A stretch of DNA of 34,782 nucleotides, taken from the IMG/VR virus record IMGVR_UViG_3300042361_000188, positions 1-34,782 of that record, one strand, 5' to 3'. The notes under the pieces are model-generated. The model saw nothing but the letters and a program-made list of their open reading frames with translations. It was not told the DNA's origin and ran no database searches. The position numbers were made by a program, and so were the translations under genes. Origin of the DNA: a virus. Positions 8,265 to 17,507 of this stretch are shown one piece after another. Numbering within the stretch: the first letter of the stretch is position 1; each line of letters starts with the position of its first letter.

Positions 8265-8509
8265 TTAGGAATACGGATAACCATCCCTGGTTGTAGATCT
8301 AAGGGAAATCTAATCTGTGGGTTTAAATCGGTAATGCGCCACCACAATGATGGGTCTCCATAAATCTGAGTAGCAAGACCTTCCAAAGTATCTTCAATTT
8401 TTACTGAGTACTTTTGTACATAAACATCAGCAATAGGTTTTCGTTCAGCAGTTTTAATACCACCACTATTAACTGGTGCATATGTATATCGAGACAATAC
8501 TGTAATCAT
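8261..8509 (-). CDS. LysM-domain tail protein (gp53/gpX-like)
   Basis: An 82-residue protein that is essentially one LysM domain: VKIEDTLEGLATQIYGDPSLWWRITDLNP, then LQPGMVIRIPK (residues ~34-82). In contractile tails and related injection systems, small LysM proteins such as P2 gpX and the T4 gp53 domain bind at the tube/hub junction or periplasmic face. It is encoded between a large baseplate protein and the hub protein. The N-terminal 33 residues look extended. Confidence 0.85.
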   Translation of the reverse strand: MITVLSRYTYAPVNSGGIKTAERKPIADVYVQKYSVKIEDTLEGLATQIYGDPSLWWRITDLNPQIRFPLDLQPGMVIRIPK

Positions 8510-8511
8510 GG

Positions 8512-10398
8512 CTATATCCGATCTGCTGGTTTAAATTCTGCTTTACCACCTGGGCGATACGCTGGTGATGGTGTTACCGATGCCCATAGTTTGTCATCAT
8601 TTGCTGTAATGTTTGAGTAATACCCACGTACTGTTTGTTCAATAGGTTTTGTATCTCCAAACCGTGTTGCTTTTATCGTGATTACTAACTCAGCAGTAAA
8701 CTGATCTTCTTCAAATGGGATTGGCATAGTTTCAGATGGTCTTGTAAATGTATAAAATGCCGGGGTTCCATCACCCAATGGGTTGTTTATCCCAAGAGTT
8801 TCTCCTTTAATTAAATTAAATTTACTGAACCCACGTTTTTGACCAAATACCATAAACTGTCTTCTTTCGTCATCACCTTTTCTAGAACCTTGTTCATAAT
8901 AAACAGGAAGTTCTGAGCAGGTAATAACAAAAGGTTTTGTTTTTGTTCCCCAGTCAGCAAGGTTGTTTGACCCCTGTTTTGGTGGGGGGCCATCAGCATA
9001 TTGAATACCACCTGGGGTTACTGCATTTGTTCTAGTAGTTATTCGAGGGTTCGTTGCATTTGATACGTGTCGTGACCACCATATCCTTATCTCACCACTA
9101 AATGTAAATTGGCAACCACCACCATTTTTCTCTTTGGCTGCAACGTTGTCATAAAACGATTTACCCTCTTTAGATACTAAGGCAGCAAAGTTAAATTCAT
9201 ACTTATTGTTTGGGTTAGCAAAAACAGCATCTATTAAATCCACAGAGTTTTCGCTACCTTGAATATGTGCAGCACCCTCCATATAATTTTTTGTTCCTTC
9301 TAGCGTTTGTTTAACTACGTCAGATGGGGTAGCACTACCAGAAGGGGCACCACCAGAGCCAGTTGAATTTTCGTCTGGTGCTGTGTTACTCAACGATGAT
9401 GTTAAAAATGTATCCTTTTGAGCAAAACCAATGTATAGTGCCTGCACTTGTAACTCAACAATTGCTTGGGTTGGGACCATTTTTGTATTAAATTTGTTAA
9501 AGGTAACTTTGTGAGACATGATAAAACCTTCAACCATAAACCATTCTGACAACATGATTCGAACTGGTGTAGGGACTAGGTATGCTTTGTTTCCAATGTT
9601 TGATGAAAAAACACTTAATTTGTTTGAGTCATAGTCTGACGCTAAATCATCATCTGTAGTGTCGGTTGTATCTTTCGTAGATGATCCAGTTTCTGTAGCA
9701 GGTTTAAATGTTCCAGATTCTTTTTGTTGAATGATGTCTTTAGCCAAGCCTTGACCAACAATGTCATCAAGAATTAAAATGTCAGCAAGAACACCAATCT
9801 CAGTAACCCATGCTGGATCGTAACTTTCTGTTATATATTTCTCAGGGTTGTTACCAATTCCATTTTCTAAAGTTTTACCAGACACTAGGTTTCCGTTTGC
9901 ATCTTTGTATTTACCGCTAGCCATTTCAGCCTCACGATTAAATAAAAGCACAAAACCAAACGATGCTTGACCAGGAATTGGTTGTGCTAACTGGTCTGGG
10001 TTTTGGTTAAAAAAGTATTGCATGTTGTGGTTTGCTTCGATACTTCTAGTAATCAACTCAGGATTAAATTGAAAGTTACAACGCAAGTTCTTTAAAGTTT
10101 TAGCACCCTCTACGTTTTTATAAAACTCTGTAAGTCTTCGTATGTACCCTCTGTTTATAACTTCTGTAGCACCATCTTTAGGTACGCCGTTTGTTGCATA
10201 TGTCCTAGGGTTACCTGGATATATAAACGGTGGATTCATATTAGAAAATAATGATGTCTCTGACTCACGTTGACCAAACGATGTTGGGTTATCAACAGTT
10301 GAAGATTTAATTGGGGCTGCCTCAACAAATGTAGAAACTTCTGCTGTAGGGTTATATCTACGTGCGGTTAAAGCAGCAAGCATTTCTTCACTAGGCAT
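8512..10398 (-). CDS. Large baseplate/tail structural protein
   Basis: A 628-residue protein between the tape measure and the LysM protein, overlapping the tape measure stop as TAATG. Two similar beta-rich stretches can be seen: NLRCNFQFNPELITRSIEANHN (split here: NLRCNFQFNPEL) with QASFGFVLLFNRE near residues 105-155, and YEFNFAALVSKEGK plus GCQFTFSGEIRIWWSRH around 400-445. A disordered Ser/Thr/Asp-rich insert lies at ~235-260 and a Gly/Ser-rich one at ~350-365. The position fits a tube-initiator or hub-adaptor protein. I do not recognise a precise family. Confidence 0.7.
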   Translation of the reverse strand: MPSEEMLAALTARRYNPTAEVSTFVEAAPIKSSTVDNPTSFGQRESETSLFSNMNPPFIYPGNPRTYATNGVPKDGATEVINRGYIRRLTEFYKNVEGAKTLKNLRCNFQFNPELITRSIEANHNMQYFFNQNPDQLAQPIPGQASFGFVLLFNREAEMASGKYKDANGNLVSGKTLENGIGNNPEKYITESYDPAWVTEIGVLADILILDDIVGQGLAKDIIQQKESGTFKPATETGSSTKDTTDTTDDDLASDYDSNKLSVFSSNIGNKAYLVPTPVRIMLSEWFMVEGFIMSHKVTFNKFNTKMVPTQAIVELQVQALYIGFAQKDTFLTSSLSNTAPDENSTGSGGAPSGSATPSDVVKQTLEGTKNYMEGAAHIQGSENSVDLIDAVFANPNNKYEFNFAALVSKEGKSFYDNVAAKEKNGGGCQFTFSGEIRIWWSRHVSNATNPRITTRTNAVTPGGIQYADGPPPKQGSNNLADWGTKTKPFVITCSELPVYYEQGSRKGDDERRQFMVFGQKRGFSKFNLIKGETLGINNPLGDGTPAFYTFTRPSETMPIPFEEDQFTAELVITIKATRFGDTKPIEQTVRGYYSNITANDDKLWASVTPSPAYRPGGKAEFKPADRI

Positions 10399-13178
10399 TA
10401 GTTGTTCCTCATTGATTGTTTCTTAAGTTCTTCCTGAACCATTCTTGTAATGTTCTGGGCGATTCTCCGAGCGTCTTGCTCATTACCGTTAGAACCGTTC
10501 ATGTTAATAGTTGGTGCAATTGTAATTGAAGTACTACCACCTACGGAGATAGATGAAGATGACCCACGAGATGGCGATGGCATAGGGTCACCACGATCTA
10601 CACCAGCAGCCTTTGCGGCAGCCTGTGCTTTAGGCATCCAGTTTTCAGTGCGGGCTAAAGCATTACCCTTAATACCCCATGGTGAAAGGTTCTCACTTTT
10701 ACCACCACTCAGAATCCACGCTGCTCTCACGTTAGTTTCTGGATCAAACAATTCTTCATTTTTGCTAATCTTAAATTTCTTTAAACGATCAGGTCCAAGT
10801 TTTCCAAGCATGTTGATTTGGAATAGACCATAGGAATCATCTGGTGGTTTTCCATTATGCGCTGTAGGTGTCCACGCCGATTCACGACCAGAAATAGCCA
10901 ACATGTTGATAAGGTGTTTTCCACGAAATCCTCGTTTGTACAACAATTTTGCCAGCGCTTGTGGGTCCATTGACCCGGCAGGTTGTGCTCCAGTAGTAGA
11001 ACCAGAAATACTTTGTTCCACTACTGTTGAGTTTGATCCCTGCATTTTTGCAGACTGTGAAAACATTTGACTGTTTTCATATGATGCACCTACTTGTTCT
11101 GCAATAGACATACCTGCGTATGGGTTTACAGTTTGAATAACACCACCGTTACCACCAGCGTTCTTGTAAGAGTCGCCAACCATAGAACCACCGATAGGTT
11201 CCCCTGTGCCAGGATCAGTGGCTACTGCACCACGGGTAGCGCCAGCAGGCATACCCCACTGAGAACCATTCTTTTCGTATTCAAAACGTGAGTTAGGAAG
11301 TTCTGCTGGTTGAATGTGCCAAGGTTCTCCGTTAACGCTTGCAAATGTTTTAAGGCCATACCTAGATGCGTTTTTCTGAACCCAATCAAGGTCTCCAACC
11401 AAGTCGGCAGCAAGACCAAGTTCGTGCATCGAGTGTCCTGGGGGTGCAGCAGGTGCTCCCGATACTCGTTTCCATTGAGCACCATCCCAGTCAACATCTC
11501 CCTTGCTACCATCAGTTACTTTCTTGTAACGGGACAAAAAGAGTTGACGTTGTACAGACTCACTACGAGTTCCTTCACCGATACCAACGTTAGGGTTATC
11601 CGCTATCATCTTAAACAAACGTTCTTTAAACTTAGAGTTAAGACCACTTACGTTTGAATTTGATTGGAGTTGGCTAAACGACACTCGCTTACCACCATAA
11701 CCAGATGGAACCATTGTGTTTCCAGCAGGCATGTTTCCGTCACCCCTACCACCACCCATAATTGCTGCACCCAAAGCGCTGAATCCAAGAGACATACCAC
11801 CTGTGAAAGGTGCTGCTACTATTCCACCAGCCATCAATGCTCCGCCAATGACTTTGCTGCCCATACTTCCTTTACCAATTAAAGGGCTACCGATTCGTGC
11901 GCCAATGATTCCCTTTAGTGCTTCATCAAATTTCATAAGCGTTTCTGTAACCGTTTGGATATTCTGTTCCATCTTTGCATAATCATCAGCGTGGTTACGA
12001 TAAAAGTTTTCGTCACGCCTTCCTTTAGTGGCGATAGTTTCTTCTGCTTGGGTAGCAAAGTTTTCTTCAATACCCATAACAGTTCTGTGGGCTGCATTGG
12101 ATGGGTCGTACTGCCCCATTTTTCCGCCAGTCTTTTTAGTGAATTGGTTTGCAGAGTTTGCGTAGTCAAACATTAAGTTTTGAATGTCTTCACCAATACC
12201 CATTGTTTCCAACCGCATTCGGCTGACAGACCCATTTTGCCTTGCTCCTTCTAGCAATGCAGGGTTTCCAAGCAACCCAGCGTTCTTAGCGCCTGTCCTA
12301 ATTACTTCATCAAGTGATCGTTGCTTACCACCTGGTCCATAAATACCAGTACCAAGCATCATCGTCATTCGGTTGTTAACCTGTGCAGAACTCATTGTGG
12401 ATGTCATCTGAGCCAAGTCACCTGTGCTTAATGAATAACCTGATAATGAGCGTAGCCCTTCAAAACCTTTTACGTTAAGGTCAGCCTTTAACCCAGTTTG
12501 CGCTTGCAATGCAAGTAGTGTGTTGACACCCTCTTCACCAATGCGGTAACCAGTTAAAGGTTGGCGCATAGTTGATTGGTATTGTGCCTGGGATATACCC
12601 ATCTGTTGTTGGTAGTAAACACCAAGTTTGTCTGCGGTAAGTGATTTACCATACATTGAGTCAATACGACTATCCATTGCTCCAATTGCATAAGATGCCA
12701 TTTGAGCAACTTGAGAAACAATCCCAGCACCTCTACCGCCAGCAGCACCGCCACCACCAGATCCACCACCAGATCCACCACCACCAGGTCCAAAGTTATT
12801 GATCGTTAATCTACGTGCGTCAATTTGGTTAGCCTGTATCTGGTTTGCACTTGTGTTTGTTATATTTGGGTTTGCTTTAAGTGGATCAACAACACCACCA
12901 GCAGCGCTTCTCCCACCACCACCAGCACCACCAGGATTTAAGTTACCTGTGTCTACAGCAGAAATGTCTTGAAGCAACTTAAGGGTTACTTTAAGTTTTT
13001 CGTTAACACCCTTAAGACCAGACGTGTTGAGGTATTCAAAATCACTTCTAATCTTTTTAACGCCAGCAGCAAGTTTGTCAAATTGCTGAGTATCTAAACG
13101 GAAACGAGCACGAACGTCAGCAGACGCACTGCCTTTAGGGATTGATCCCCGACCTCCAGTTAAATCTTTCTCAGCCAT
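10398..13178 (-). CDS. Tape measure protein with M15 peptidase and lytic transglycosylase domains
   Basis: A 926-residue protein that sets tail length and is probably ejected during infection. Residues ~20-100 are helical, followed by a Gly-rich stretch (GPGGGGSGGGSGGGG) and a long helical/Ala-Gly region with possible membrane segments (~435-475). Around residues 530-625 is an M15 metallopeptidase signature: GTRSESVQRQLF, SMHELGLAADL and EPWHIQ. Around 750-840 is a lysozyme-like transglycosylase: AISGRESAWTPTAH, SYGLFQINMLG and NVRAAWILS. Both domains would cut peptidoglycan on entry. It follows the chaperone frame at a 2-base gap, as tape measure genes do. GGAG precedes the ATG. Confidence 0.92.
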   Translation of the reverse strand: MAEKDLTGGRGSIPKGSASADVRARFRLDTQQFDKLAAGVKKIRSDFEYLNTSGLKGVNEKLKVTLKLLQDISAVDTGNLNPGGAGGGGRSAAGGVVDPLKANPNITNTSANQIQANQIDARRLTINNFGPGGGGSGGGSGGGGAAGGRGAGIVSQVAQMASYAIGAMDSRIDSMYGKSLTADKLGVYYQQQMGISQAQYQSTMRQPLTGYRIGEEGVNTLLALQAQTGLKADLNVKGFEGLRSLSGYSLSTGDLAQMTSTMSSAQVNNRMTMMLGTGIYGPGGKQRSLDEVIRTGAKNAGLLGNPALLEGARQNGSVSRMRLETMGIGEDIQNLMFDYANSANQFTKKTGGKMGQYDPSNAAHRTVMGIEENFATQAEETIATKGRRDENFYRNHADDYAKMEQNIQTVTETLMKFDEALKGIIGARIGSPLIGKGSMGSKVIGGALMAGGIVAAPFTGGMSLGFSALGAAIMGGGRGDGNMPAGNTMVPSGYGGKRVSFSQLQSNSNVSGLNSKFKERLFKMIADNPNVGIGEGTRSESVQRQLFLSRYKKVTDGSKGDVDWDGAQWKRVSGAPAAPPGHSMHELGLAADLVGDLDWVQKNASRYGLKTFASVNGEPWHIQPAELPNSRFEYEKNGSQWGMPAGATRGAVATDPGTGEPIGGSMVGDSYKNAGGNGGVIQTVNPYAGMSIAEQVGASYENSQMFSQSAKMQGSNSTVVEQSISGSTTGAQPAGSMDPQALAKLLYKRGFRGKHLINMLAISGRESAWTPTAHNGKPPDDSYGLFQINMLGKLGPDRLKKFKISKNEELFDPETNVRAAWILSGGKSENLSPWGIKGNALARTENWMPKAQAAAKAAGVDRGDPMPSPSRGSSSSISVGGSTSITIAPTINMNGSNGNEQDARRIAQNITRMVQEELKKQSMRNN

Positions 13179-13180
13179 AA

Positions 13181-13348
13181 TTACTCCTGTTTACGCCATC
13201 TACTCATTGCTGACCAGTAAGTTCTTTGCCTTACAGTCATTGATTTAATATCCTTGAGCGAGAAGCCCTTGTAAACAGAAGCAATCGAATCGTATTCCCA
13301 ATATGTTACTACTAAATTAGCCGAATAAAAGTGAGGCCCAGTTGAGCA
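13181..13348 (-). CDS. Frameshifted C-terminal extension of the tail assembly chaperone
   Basis: After the stop of the gp26-like gene another frame, open from 13348 to a TAA at 13183-13181, codes for about 47 further residues, including TYWEYDSIASVYKGFSLKD and MTVRQRTYWSAMSRWR. It has no ATG, GTG or TTG near its beginning; the first ATG would leave 19 residues. Its frame is +1 (or -2) relative to the upstream gene. It ends 2 bases before the tape measure ATG, exactly where the lambda G-GT and P2 E-E' type frameshift extensions lie. The sequence CTT-TTA-TTC-GGC-TAA at 13331-13317 may host the shift; CTT-T resembles the prfB +1 site. The frameshift itself is inference. Confidence 0.65.
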   Translation of the reverse strand, partial: CSTGPHFYSANLVVTYWEYDSIASVYKGFSLKDIKSMTVRQRTYWSAMSRWRKQE

Positions 13349-14111
13349 TTACGGGGAATTGCTTTTCGCAATGGGCGCAGTGGGCTTCCACCTCCTTGAT
13401 TTCTGGGCCAGGTTGTGCTTCCATTAACTTGTCAATAATTGCTGATCGGTCTTTCATTCCTAATTTCTTAGCCCAAGCAAGAATATCCTTTGGCTTTTCC
13501 CCATCTGGGAATACAGCACAACGGGAAATAAGAATGGTGTTCTGTTCTGGAACCGTCTTAGCCTTTGTTGTAACAAATTGTGTATCTGCACCAGAAACTA
13601 AACGGAACCTTTGCTCAACTCCATTACGCAAAATTACAGTAATGCCATCCCTAAGATCGCCTTTACCTTCACGGACTGGGAACTCTGACATCTCAATAAA
13701 CACGTCATTGGACTTACCGCAATGTGGGCAATTCATTTGGTACTCACGCACTTCGCCATAAGTTGCACGAACTGTAGCCAAGAACAGAGTGTCTCGGTCT
13801 CCGATAATTAGATTGTCAATAACCGATGGGTTATTTTTAACCTTTACGTTTCCAATACTTTCAACACTTCGTTTAAGTAGCGCTGACATGTATTGGGCGT
13901 AAAGGTAATCGTCATCTGATTCCATTGAAGCAAGTGCTTCTTCATCCTCACCAGTTAACTCGTTAACTGTGGCAAGGGTTTCCCACTCTTTTGTTTCAGG
14001 GTTTTGAACACCCCTGAACAACTCAACTGTTGTTACAGGGGCATTCTGAATACGTGGTACTGGGTCTGCAATTGCAGCGTTTACCGACATTGCGTCTGAT
14101 TGGGTAGACAT
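13317..14111 (-). CDS. T4 gp26-like baseplate/tail assembly chaperone with split zinc site
   Basis: A 264-residue protein between tail tube and tape measure. It contains two Cys pairs, CPHCGK (C128, C131) and CAHCEK (C245, C248), which could together bind one zinc ion. IGDRDTLFLATVRATYGE (~104-120) precedes the first pair, a layout seen in T4 gp26-like baseplate assembly proteins. Such a protein at this position usually acts with a frameshifted partner to keep the tape measure soluble, and a candidate extension overlaps its 3' end. RBS AAGGAG is 8 bases before the ATG. The N-terminal ~20 residues look disordered. Confidence 0.75.
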   Translation of the reverse strand: MSTQSDAMSVNAAIADPVPRIQNAPVTTVELFRGVQNPETKEWETLATVNELTGEDEEALASMESDDDYLYAQYMSALLKRSVESIGNVKVKNNPSVIDNLIIGDRDTLFLATVRATYGEVREYQMNCPHCGKSNDVFIEMSEFPVREGKGDLRDGITVILRNGVEQRFRLVSGADTQFVTTKAKTVPEQNTILISRCAVFPDGEKPKDILAWAKKLGMKDRSAIIDKLMEAQPGPEIKEVEAHCAHCEKQFPVMLNWASLLFG

Positions 14112-14148
14112 GTACTTACTCCTTGTTATTAATAGATAGTTTACTTAA

Positions 14149-14787
14149 TTATTCTTGACTGTCAATTGCCGCAATTTCTGATGCTGTCCAAGCAACATAG
14201 AATCCTTCGTGGTGAACGTTCATTGATTGAACCATGATGCCGTTGTCACCAGCGTTAAGGTCGCTGAGTCCGTAAGCACCAGGCCATGCGTTGAACAACT
14301 TATAAGCCAGTTTGACGTTACCAGGTTTTACGTTGGCACTTTCATTTTGGCTACTGTCGTAGGCATAGCGTGTTGGTCCTTGATCAGTTACTGAATTAGT
14401 AAATGGGTGGTCATAAACCTTAACAATAATGTTGCATCGGTAGTTTGACCCATCTCCAGATGACCCACCTGGGAAACCAGAAACACCACCACTGATCCAT
14501 GAATGCATGAACTTTTGCCAGTTCCACAGTTGGGCTTGCTCAGCAAATGCGCCACGAGCAAACGACACTGGTGGGAAGTCTGACTGCCCAACCATCTTGT
14601 GTGGGTGGGTATTCATTCCGCCTTCACGGTATGGGATAACTTCGTTTGTTACGGCAAGTCCACCCATTGATGCAAAACCCAAATCACCAATACCAGTGGT
14701 CAGGTTTTTGAGTTCATCATCAAGAGGTACAAACTTAACCGTAAACTTAAAGTTACGGAGCGGATCTGTGCGTTGTGTACGTGCCAT
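14149..14787 (-). CDS. Tail tube protein (T4 gp19-like)
   Basis: A 212-residue protein that builds the inner tube under the sheath. Family features are RTDPLRNFKFTVKFVPLDD at the start, DLGFASMGGLAVTNEVIPYREGG (~35-57), HPHKMVGQSDFPPVSFARG (~60-79) and LWNWQKFMH. The gene directly follows the sheath gene, the normal order in contractile tails, and has a good RBS (AGGAG, 8 bases before ATG). Confidence 0.93.
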   Translation of the reverse strand: MARTQRTDPLRNFKFTVKFVPLDDELKNLTTGIGDLGFASMGGLAVTNEVIPYREGGMNTHPHKMVGQSDFPPVSFARGAFAEQAQLWNWQKFMHSWISGGVSGFPGGSSGDGSNYRCNIIVKVYDHPFTNSVTDQGPTRYAYDSSQNESANVKPGNVKLAYKLFNAWPGAYGLSDLNAGDNGIMVQSMNVHHEGFYVAWTASEIAAIDSQE

Positions 14788-14795
14788 GTTTTCTC

Positions 14796-16343
14796 CTAGG
14801 CGTTAGTAGTGACGGTGCTTCCACCAGTCCATTGACTGATGTTAATTACAATGTATTCAGCAGGAGACTGCAAAGCGACTCCGATAGTTACGTTTACTCT
14901 TCCATCTTCAATATCATTTTGCGTGTTGTTAGTCGAGTTACAAATGACGTAATAGGCTTCTGTTGAAGAGTTGCCCTTAAGTCCACCAGTTGCCCAAAAG
15001 GCATTAAGGAGTGAGGACAAACGAACTGTAATGTCTGACCACAAACGCTGATCGTTTGGCTCAAACATTGCAAATGCTGTCTTTTGCTTAATCACATCCT
15101 TGAGGTAGTTGATTGAACGGCGAACCGTTACATACTTGTCAGATGTGTTACGGGCAAGTGTTCGTGAACCGTTGATGATCACACCAACTCCTGGAACAAG
15201 GTTAAACAAGTTGATTTGACTGTCCTTGTAAACCGTTCCTTGCTGGGCTTCAGTAAGGGTTCCAACAAGTCCATAAACGTTGCGGATATCCAAACCGTAA
15301 CCAGCAGGTGCTTTAGCAACACCACGGGTTACTTCTGAACGAATGAACGCACCGAGTACAGCACCACCAGCATAAGTGTTGCGGATTGCAGCAGCACCAG
15401 TCTTCTTAGGATCAAACATCTTAAGTGCTGGTCCGTAAACTGCTGCGTAACTTGACTTAGTGTAGGCCGATACAGCGCTCTGCAATTGATCTGCCGTTGT
15501 AGCAGTAAGTGGGGTATCAATAATCAACATTGAGTTTCCACGTGCTTGCATCACGTTAATCGCACTGTTAATGATTGTTGATGATGTTTGACCAACCAAG
15601 TTAAACAACAGTCCAGAAGTAATTGTTTCATATGAAGAAACTGCGGTTGCCCAATCAGTTGCGTCAATTGATCCTGCTCCTTCAGACCCGTTTGTAAAGG
15701 TTGTTGTTGAAACATAATCATTAGCAGCAATTCCAGTTACAGTAAGAGTTGTTCCAGCAGCAACAGTTGCTACCGTTGAGGCACTTACATAAGATGAGTA
15801 AAGATCAAGCACTGTGTCAATGTAGCGAACGTTTTCTGGGTCAACTGAAAGGTTATTCCAGCGCTCTACTTCAACGCTATTAAGTTTTACAGTAAGACTA
15901 AACAACGAGTTCTTGGTTGCCTTTGGCGTTGTTGTTGGGTTATCCAATGTTTCTGGATCAAAGGTGTAGTCAACAGTAAGGTTATTGCCCCAAGCACCAG
16001 GTGACTTTGTAACTAAAAGCACAAGGTTGGCACTGCTTCCACCCGTTGGGGTTGCAGTCAACGCACTTTGTGCAATTGTTGCGGATGAGTCAATTACACG
16101 TGTAATGTATGCAGTTTGACCGCCATTAGCAAAGTAATGATAAACAGCATAACCTAAATCATAGTCATTGCTCAGTTCACCAAACAAACTTGTGTATTGA
16201 TTCCAAGACGTGACCAATGTTGGTGTGGTTGGTCCACGATCTGCAAGTCCAACAAATGCAGCACCAGTTGGTCCTGATGTTGTTTGAATGTTGGTCGCAA
16301 ACGTACCTTCCTGTACGTAAACTCCTGGGCGTTCGTATGCCAT
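14796..16343 (-). CDS. Contractile tail sheath protein
   Basis: A 515-residue protein starting MAYERPGVYVQEG, the hallmark N-terminus of sheath proteins, followed by GAAFVGLADRGPTTP, SWNQYTSLFG and YAVYHYFANGG (~25-75). The C-terminal half contains NVYGLVGTLTEAQQGTVYKD, GVGVIINGSRTLA, YVTVRRSINYLKD and the conserved end AEYIVINISQW. Contraction of this sheath drives the tube through the envelope, which establishes the myovirus morphology. RBS AGGAG precedes the ATG. Confidence 0.96.
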   Translation of the reverse strand: MAYERPGVYVQEGTFATNIQTTSGPTGAAFVGLADRGPTTPTLVTSWNQYTSLFGELSNDYDLGYAVYHYFANGGQTAYITRVIDSSATIAQSALTATPTGGSSANLVLLVTKSPGAWGNNLTVDYTFDPETLDNPTTTPKATKNSLFSLTVKLNSVEVERWNNLSVDPENVRYIDTVLDLYSSYVSASTVATVAAGTTLTVTGIAANDYVSTTTFTNGSEGAGSIDATDWATAVSSYETITSGLLFNLVGQTSSTIINSAINVMQARGNSMLIIDTPLTATTADQLQSAVSAYTKSSYAAVYGPALKMFDPKKTGAAAIRNTYAGGAVLGAFIRSEVTRGVAKAPAGYGLDIRNVYGLVGTLTEAQQGTVYKDSQINLFNLVPGVGVIINGSRTLARNTSDKYVTVRRSINYLKDVIKQKTAFAMFEPNDQRLWSDITVRLSSLLNAFWATGGLKGNSSTEAYYVICNSTNNTQNDIEDGRVNVTIGVALQSPAEYIVINISQWTGGSTVTTNA

Positions 16344-16379
16344 TTTTACTCCTAAAGTGTAAAGGGGGTTGGAAAAAAC

Positions 16380-17063
16380 TTACTCATTGAAGACATGCAT
16401 TTGAGATGTAATTGTACTACTAATCTCTTCAACAGGTTGTGTGCCTTGCAGAAAGGCAATAGACTGGCTAGTTATTTCTGCTGACATTTTTAATGTTAAC
16501 ACCTTACGGAATATGCGTTTTCTATACCCAGATTCCATATCTAGAAGGTCGGCGTTAGTCCAGTCCAGCATGTCAAACCTACGGGAAGTTCCGTCTGCTT
16601 GAATGTAGATTGAGTTCCAACGGTATGGTGTTACTCTAGAAATAATCCCAGAGGTCAATTGCCTATCATGCAGGGCAGACCTCGTGTAAATAGAAACCTG
16701 GTAAAGCAGGTCAACTGGGATAAAATCGTTTGCTGATGCAAAGTGTGCTGCGGATGCAGTGTCTGAGATAGTTACCCCGTCAACCTCGCTAGGCCAATAA
16801 TTAAAAAAAGCAGGGTGATTTTCAAATATATCGCTTTCAGATGTGTCTGCGTAAATGACAGTATCCGAGTATTGGCGGTCGGTAGCATGCAGAATATCAA
16901 TAAGTTCAATAGTGATAAACGGGTACTCTCGTTCTGTTTCTCCATCTGGGTAACGGAAAAACACCTTTACAGGTCGTTGGGCATTACGATCATCCGTAAC
17001 GTACAAACCACTAAAACGAAGTTTGACTGCTTCGTCTTCGGCTAGTAGAAACCCAGTTTTCAT
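16380..17063 (-). CDS. Neck / tail terminator-like protein
   Basis: A 227-residue protein directly before the sheath gene and overlapping the previous stop by ATGA. Visible elements are FFRYPDGETEREYPFITIELIDI (~35-57), VDLLYQVSIYTRSALHDRQL and SGYRKRIFRKVLTLKMSAEI. The combination of a beta-rich core with a YQVSIYTRS strand and a position between a gp10-like protein and sheath suggests the tail terminator that caps the tube. No unique motif confirms it; assignment is mainly by synteny. Confidence 0.65.
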   Translation of the reverse strand: MKTGFLLAEDEAVKLRFSGLYVTDDRNAQRPVKVFFRYPDGETEREYPFITIELIDILHATDRQYSDTVIYADTSESDIFENHPAFFNYWPSEVDGVTISDTASAAHFASANDFIPVDLLYQVSIYTRSALHDRQLTSGIISRVTPYRWNSIYIQADGTSRRFDMLDWTNADLLDMESGYRKRIFRKVLTLKMSAEITSQSIAFLQGTQPVEEISSTITSQMHVFNE

Positions 17064-17479
17064 TTGTGGGTTCTCATTCCTGTAGCCATATCTAGTTGGC
17101 GATTAATGTTTGACGTAAGCCTTTTAGACCCAACAATGCATTGGTGGCGGAGGATGGAACGACCAGGAGGCCCATATTCTAAATCCTTTGCTTTTTGCCC
17201 TGACTTACCAATTACCTTATATGTAAATGATTCTTCGTTCTTGTCATACCCCAAACGGAAATCATCTACAAGTTCAGAGTACGATGAGTCTGCTGAAACC
17301 AGACCCTTCTTTGCTTCCTCGGTTTCTGCAACCAAGGCTTGGTTAACAGCGTCTTCAAGATAGTCTTGCAAGTTAAGTACTAAATCACCAAAGAAAAGCA
17401 CTGGGGCAGGAAACCCCTCAACAATTGGGCGTAAAGACGTAGAACTAATAGGAGTCTTGGTTTTAGGTTTGCCAGCCAT
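17060..17479 (-). CDS. HK97 gp10-like neck / tail completion protein
   Basis: A 139-residue protein with the gp10-type layout: a long N-terminal helix region (VLNLQDYLEDAVNQALVAETEEAK), a central beta part (DSSYSELVDDFRLGYDKNEESFTYKVIG) and the LEYGPPGRSI motif, reminiscent of the EYG-P element of gp10-like completion proteins. ATG at 17479 follows AAGGAG by 5 bases, better than a GTG at 17485. It is the third of four neck genes between capsid and sheath. Confidence 0.65.
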   Translation of the reverse strand: MAGKPKTKTPISSTSLRPIVEGFPAPVLFFGDLVLNLQDYLEDAVNQALVAETEEAKKGLVSADSSYSELVDDFRLGYDKNEESFTYKVIGKSGQKAKDLEYGPPGRSILRHQCIVGSKRLTSNINRQLDMATGMRTHK

Positions 17480-17507
17480 AGGCACTCCTTAGTTCTAGGC
17501 GATGTGT

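Noticed and set aside
10450-10833. Plus-strand open frame of 127 codons
   Set aside because: It lies opposite the tape measure gene, has no RBS or family features, and no plus-strand gene neighbours; the same applies to the other plus-strand frames.
12750-12795. Short direct repeats of a CCACCACCAGAT type
   Set aside because: They encode the Gly/Ser-rich linker of the tape measure; simple codon repetition explains them.
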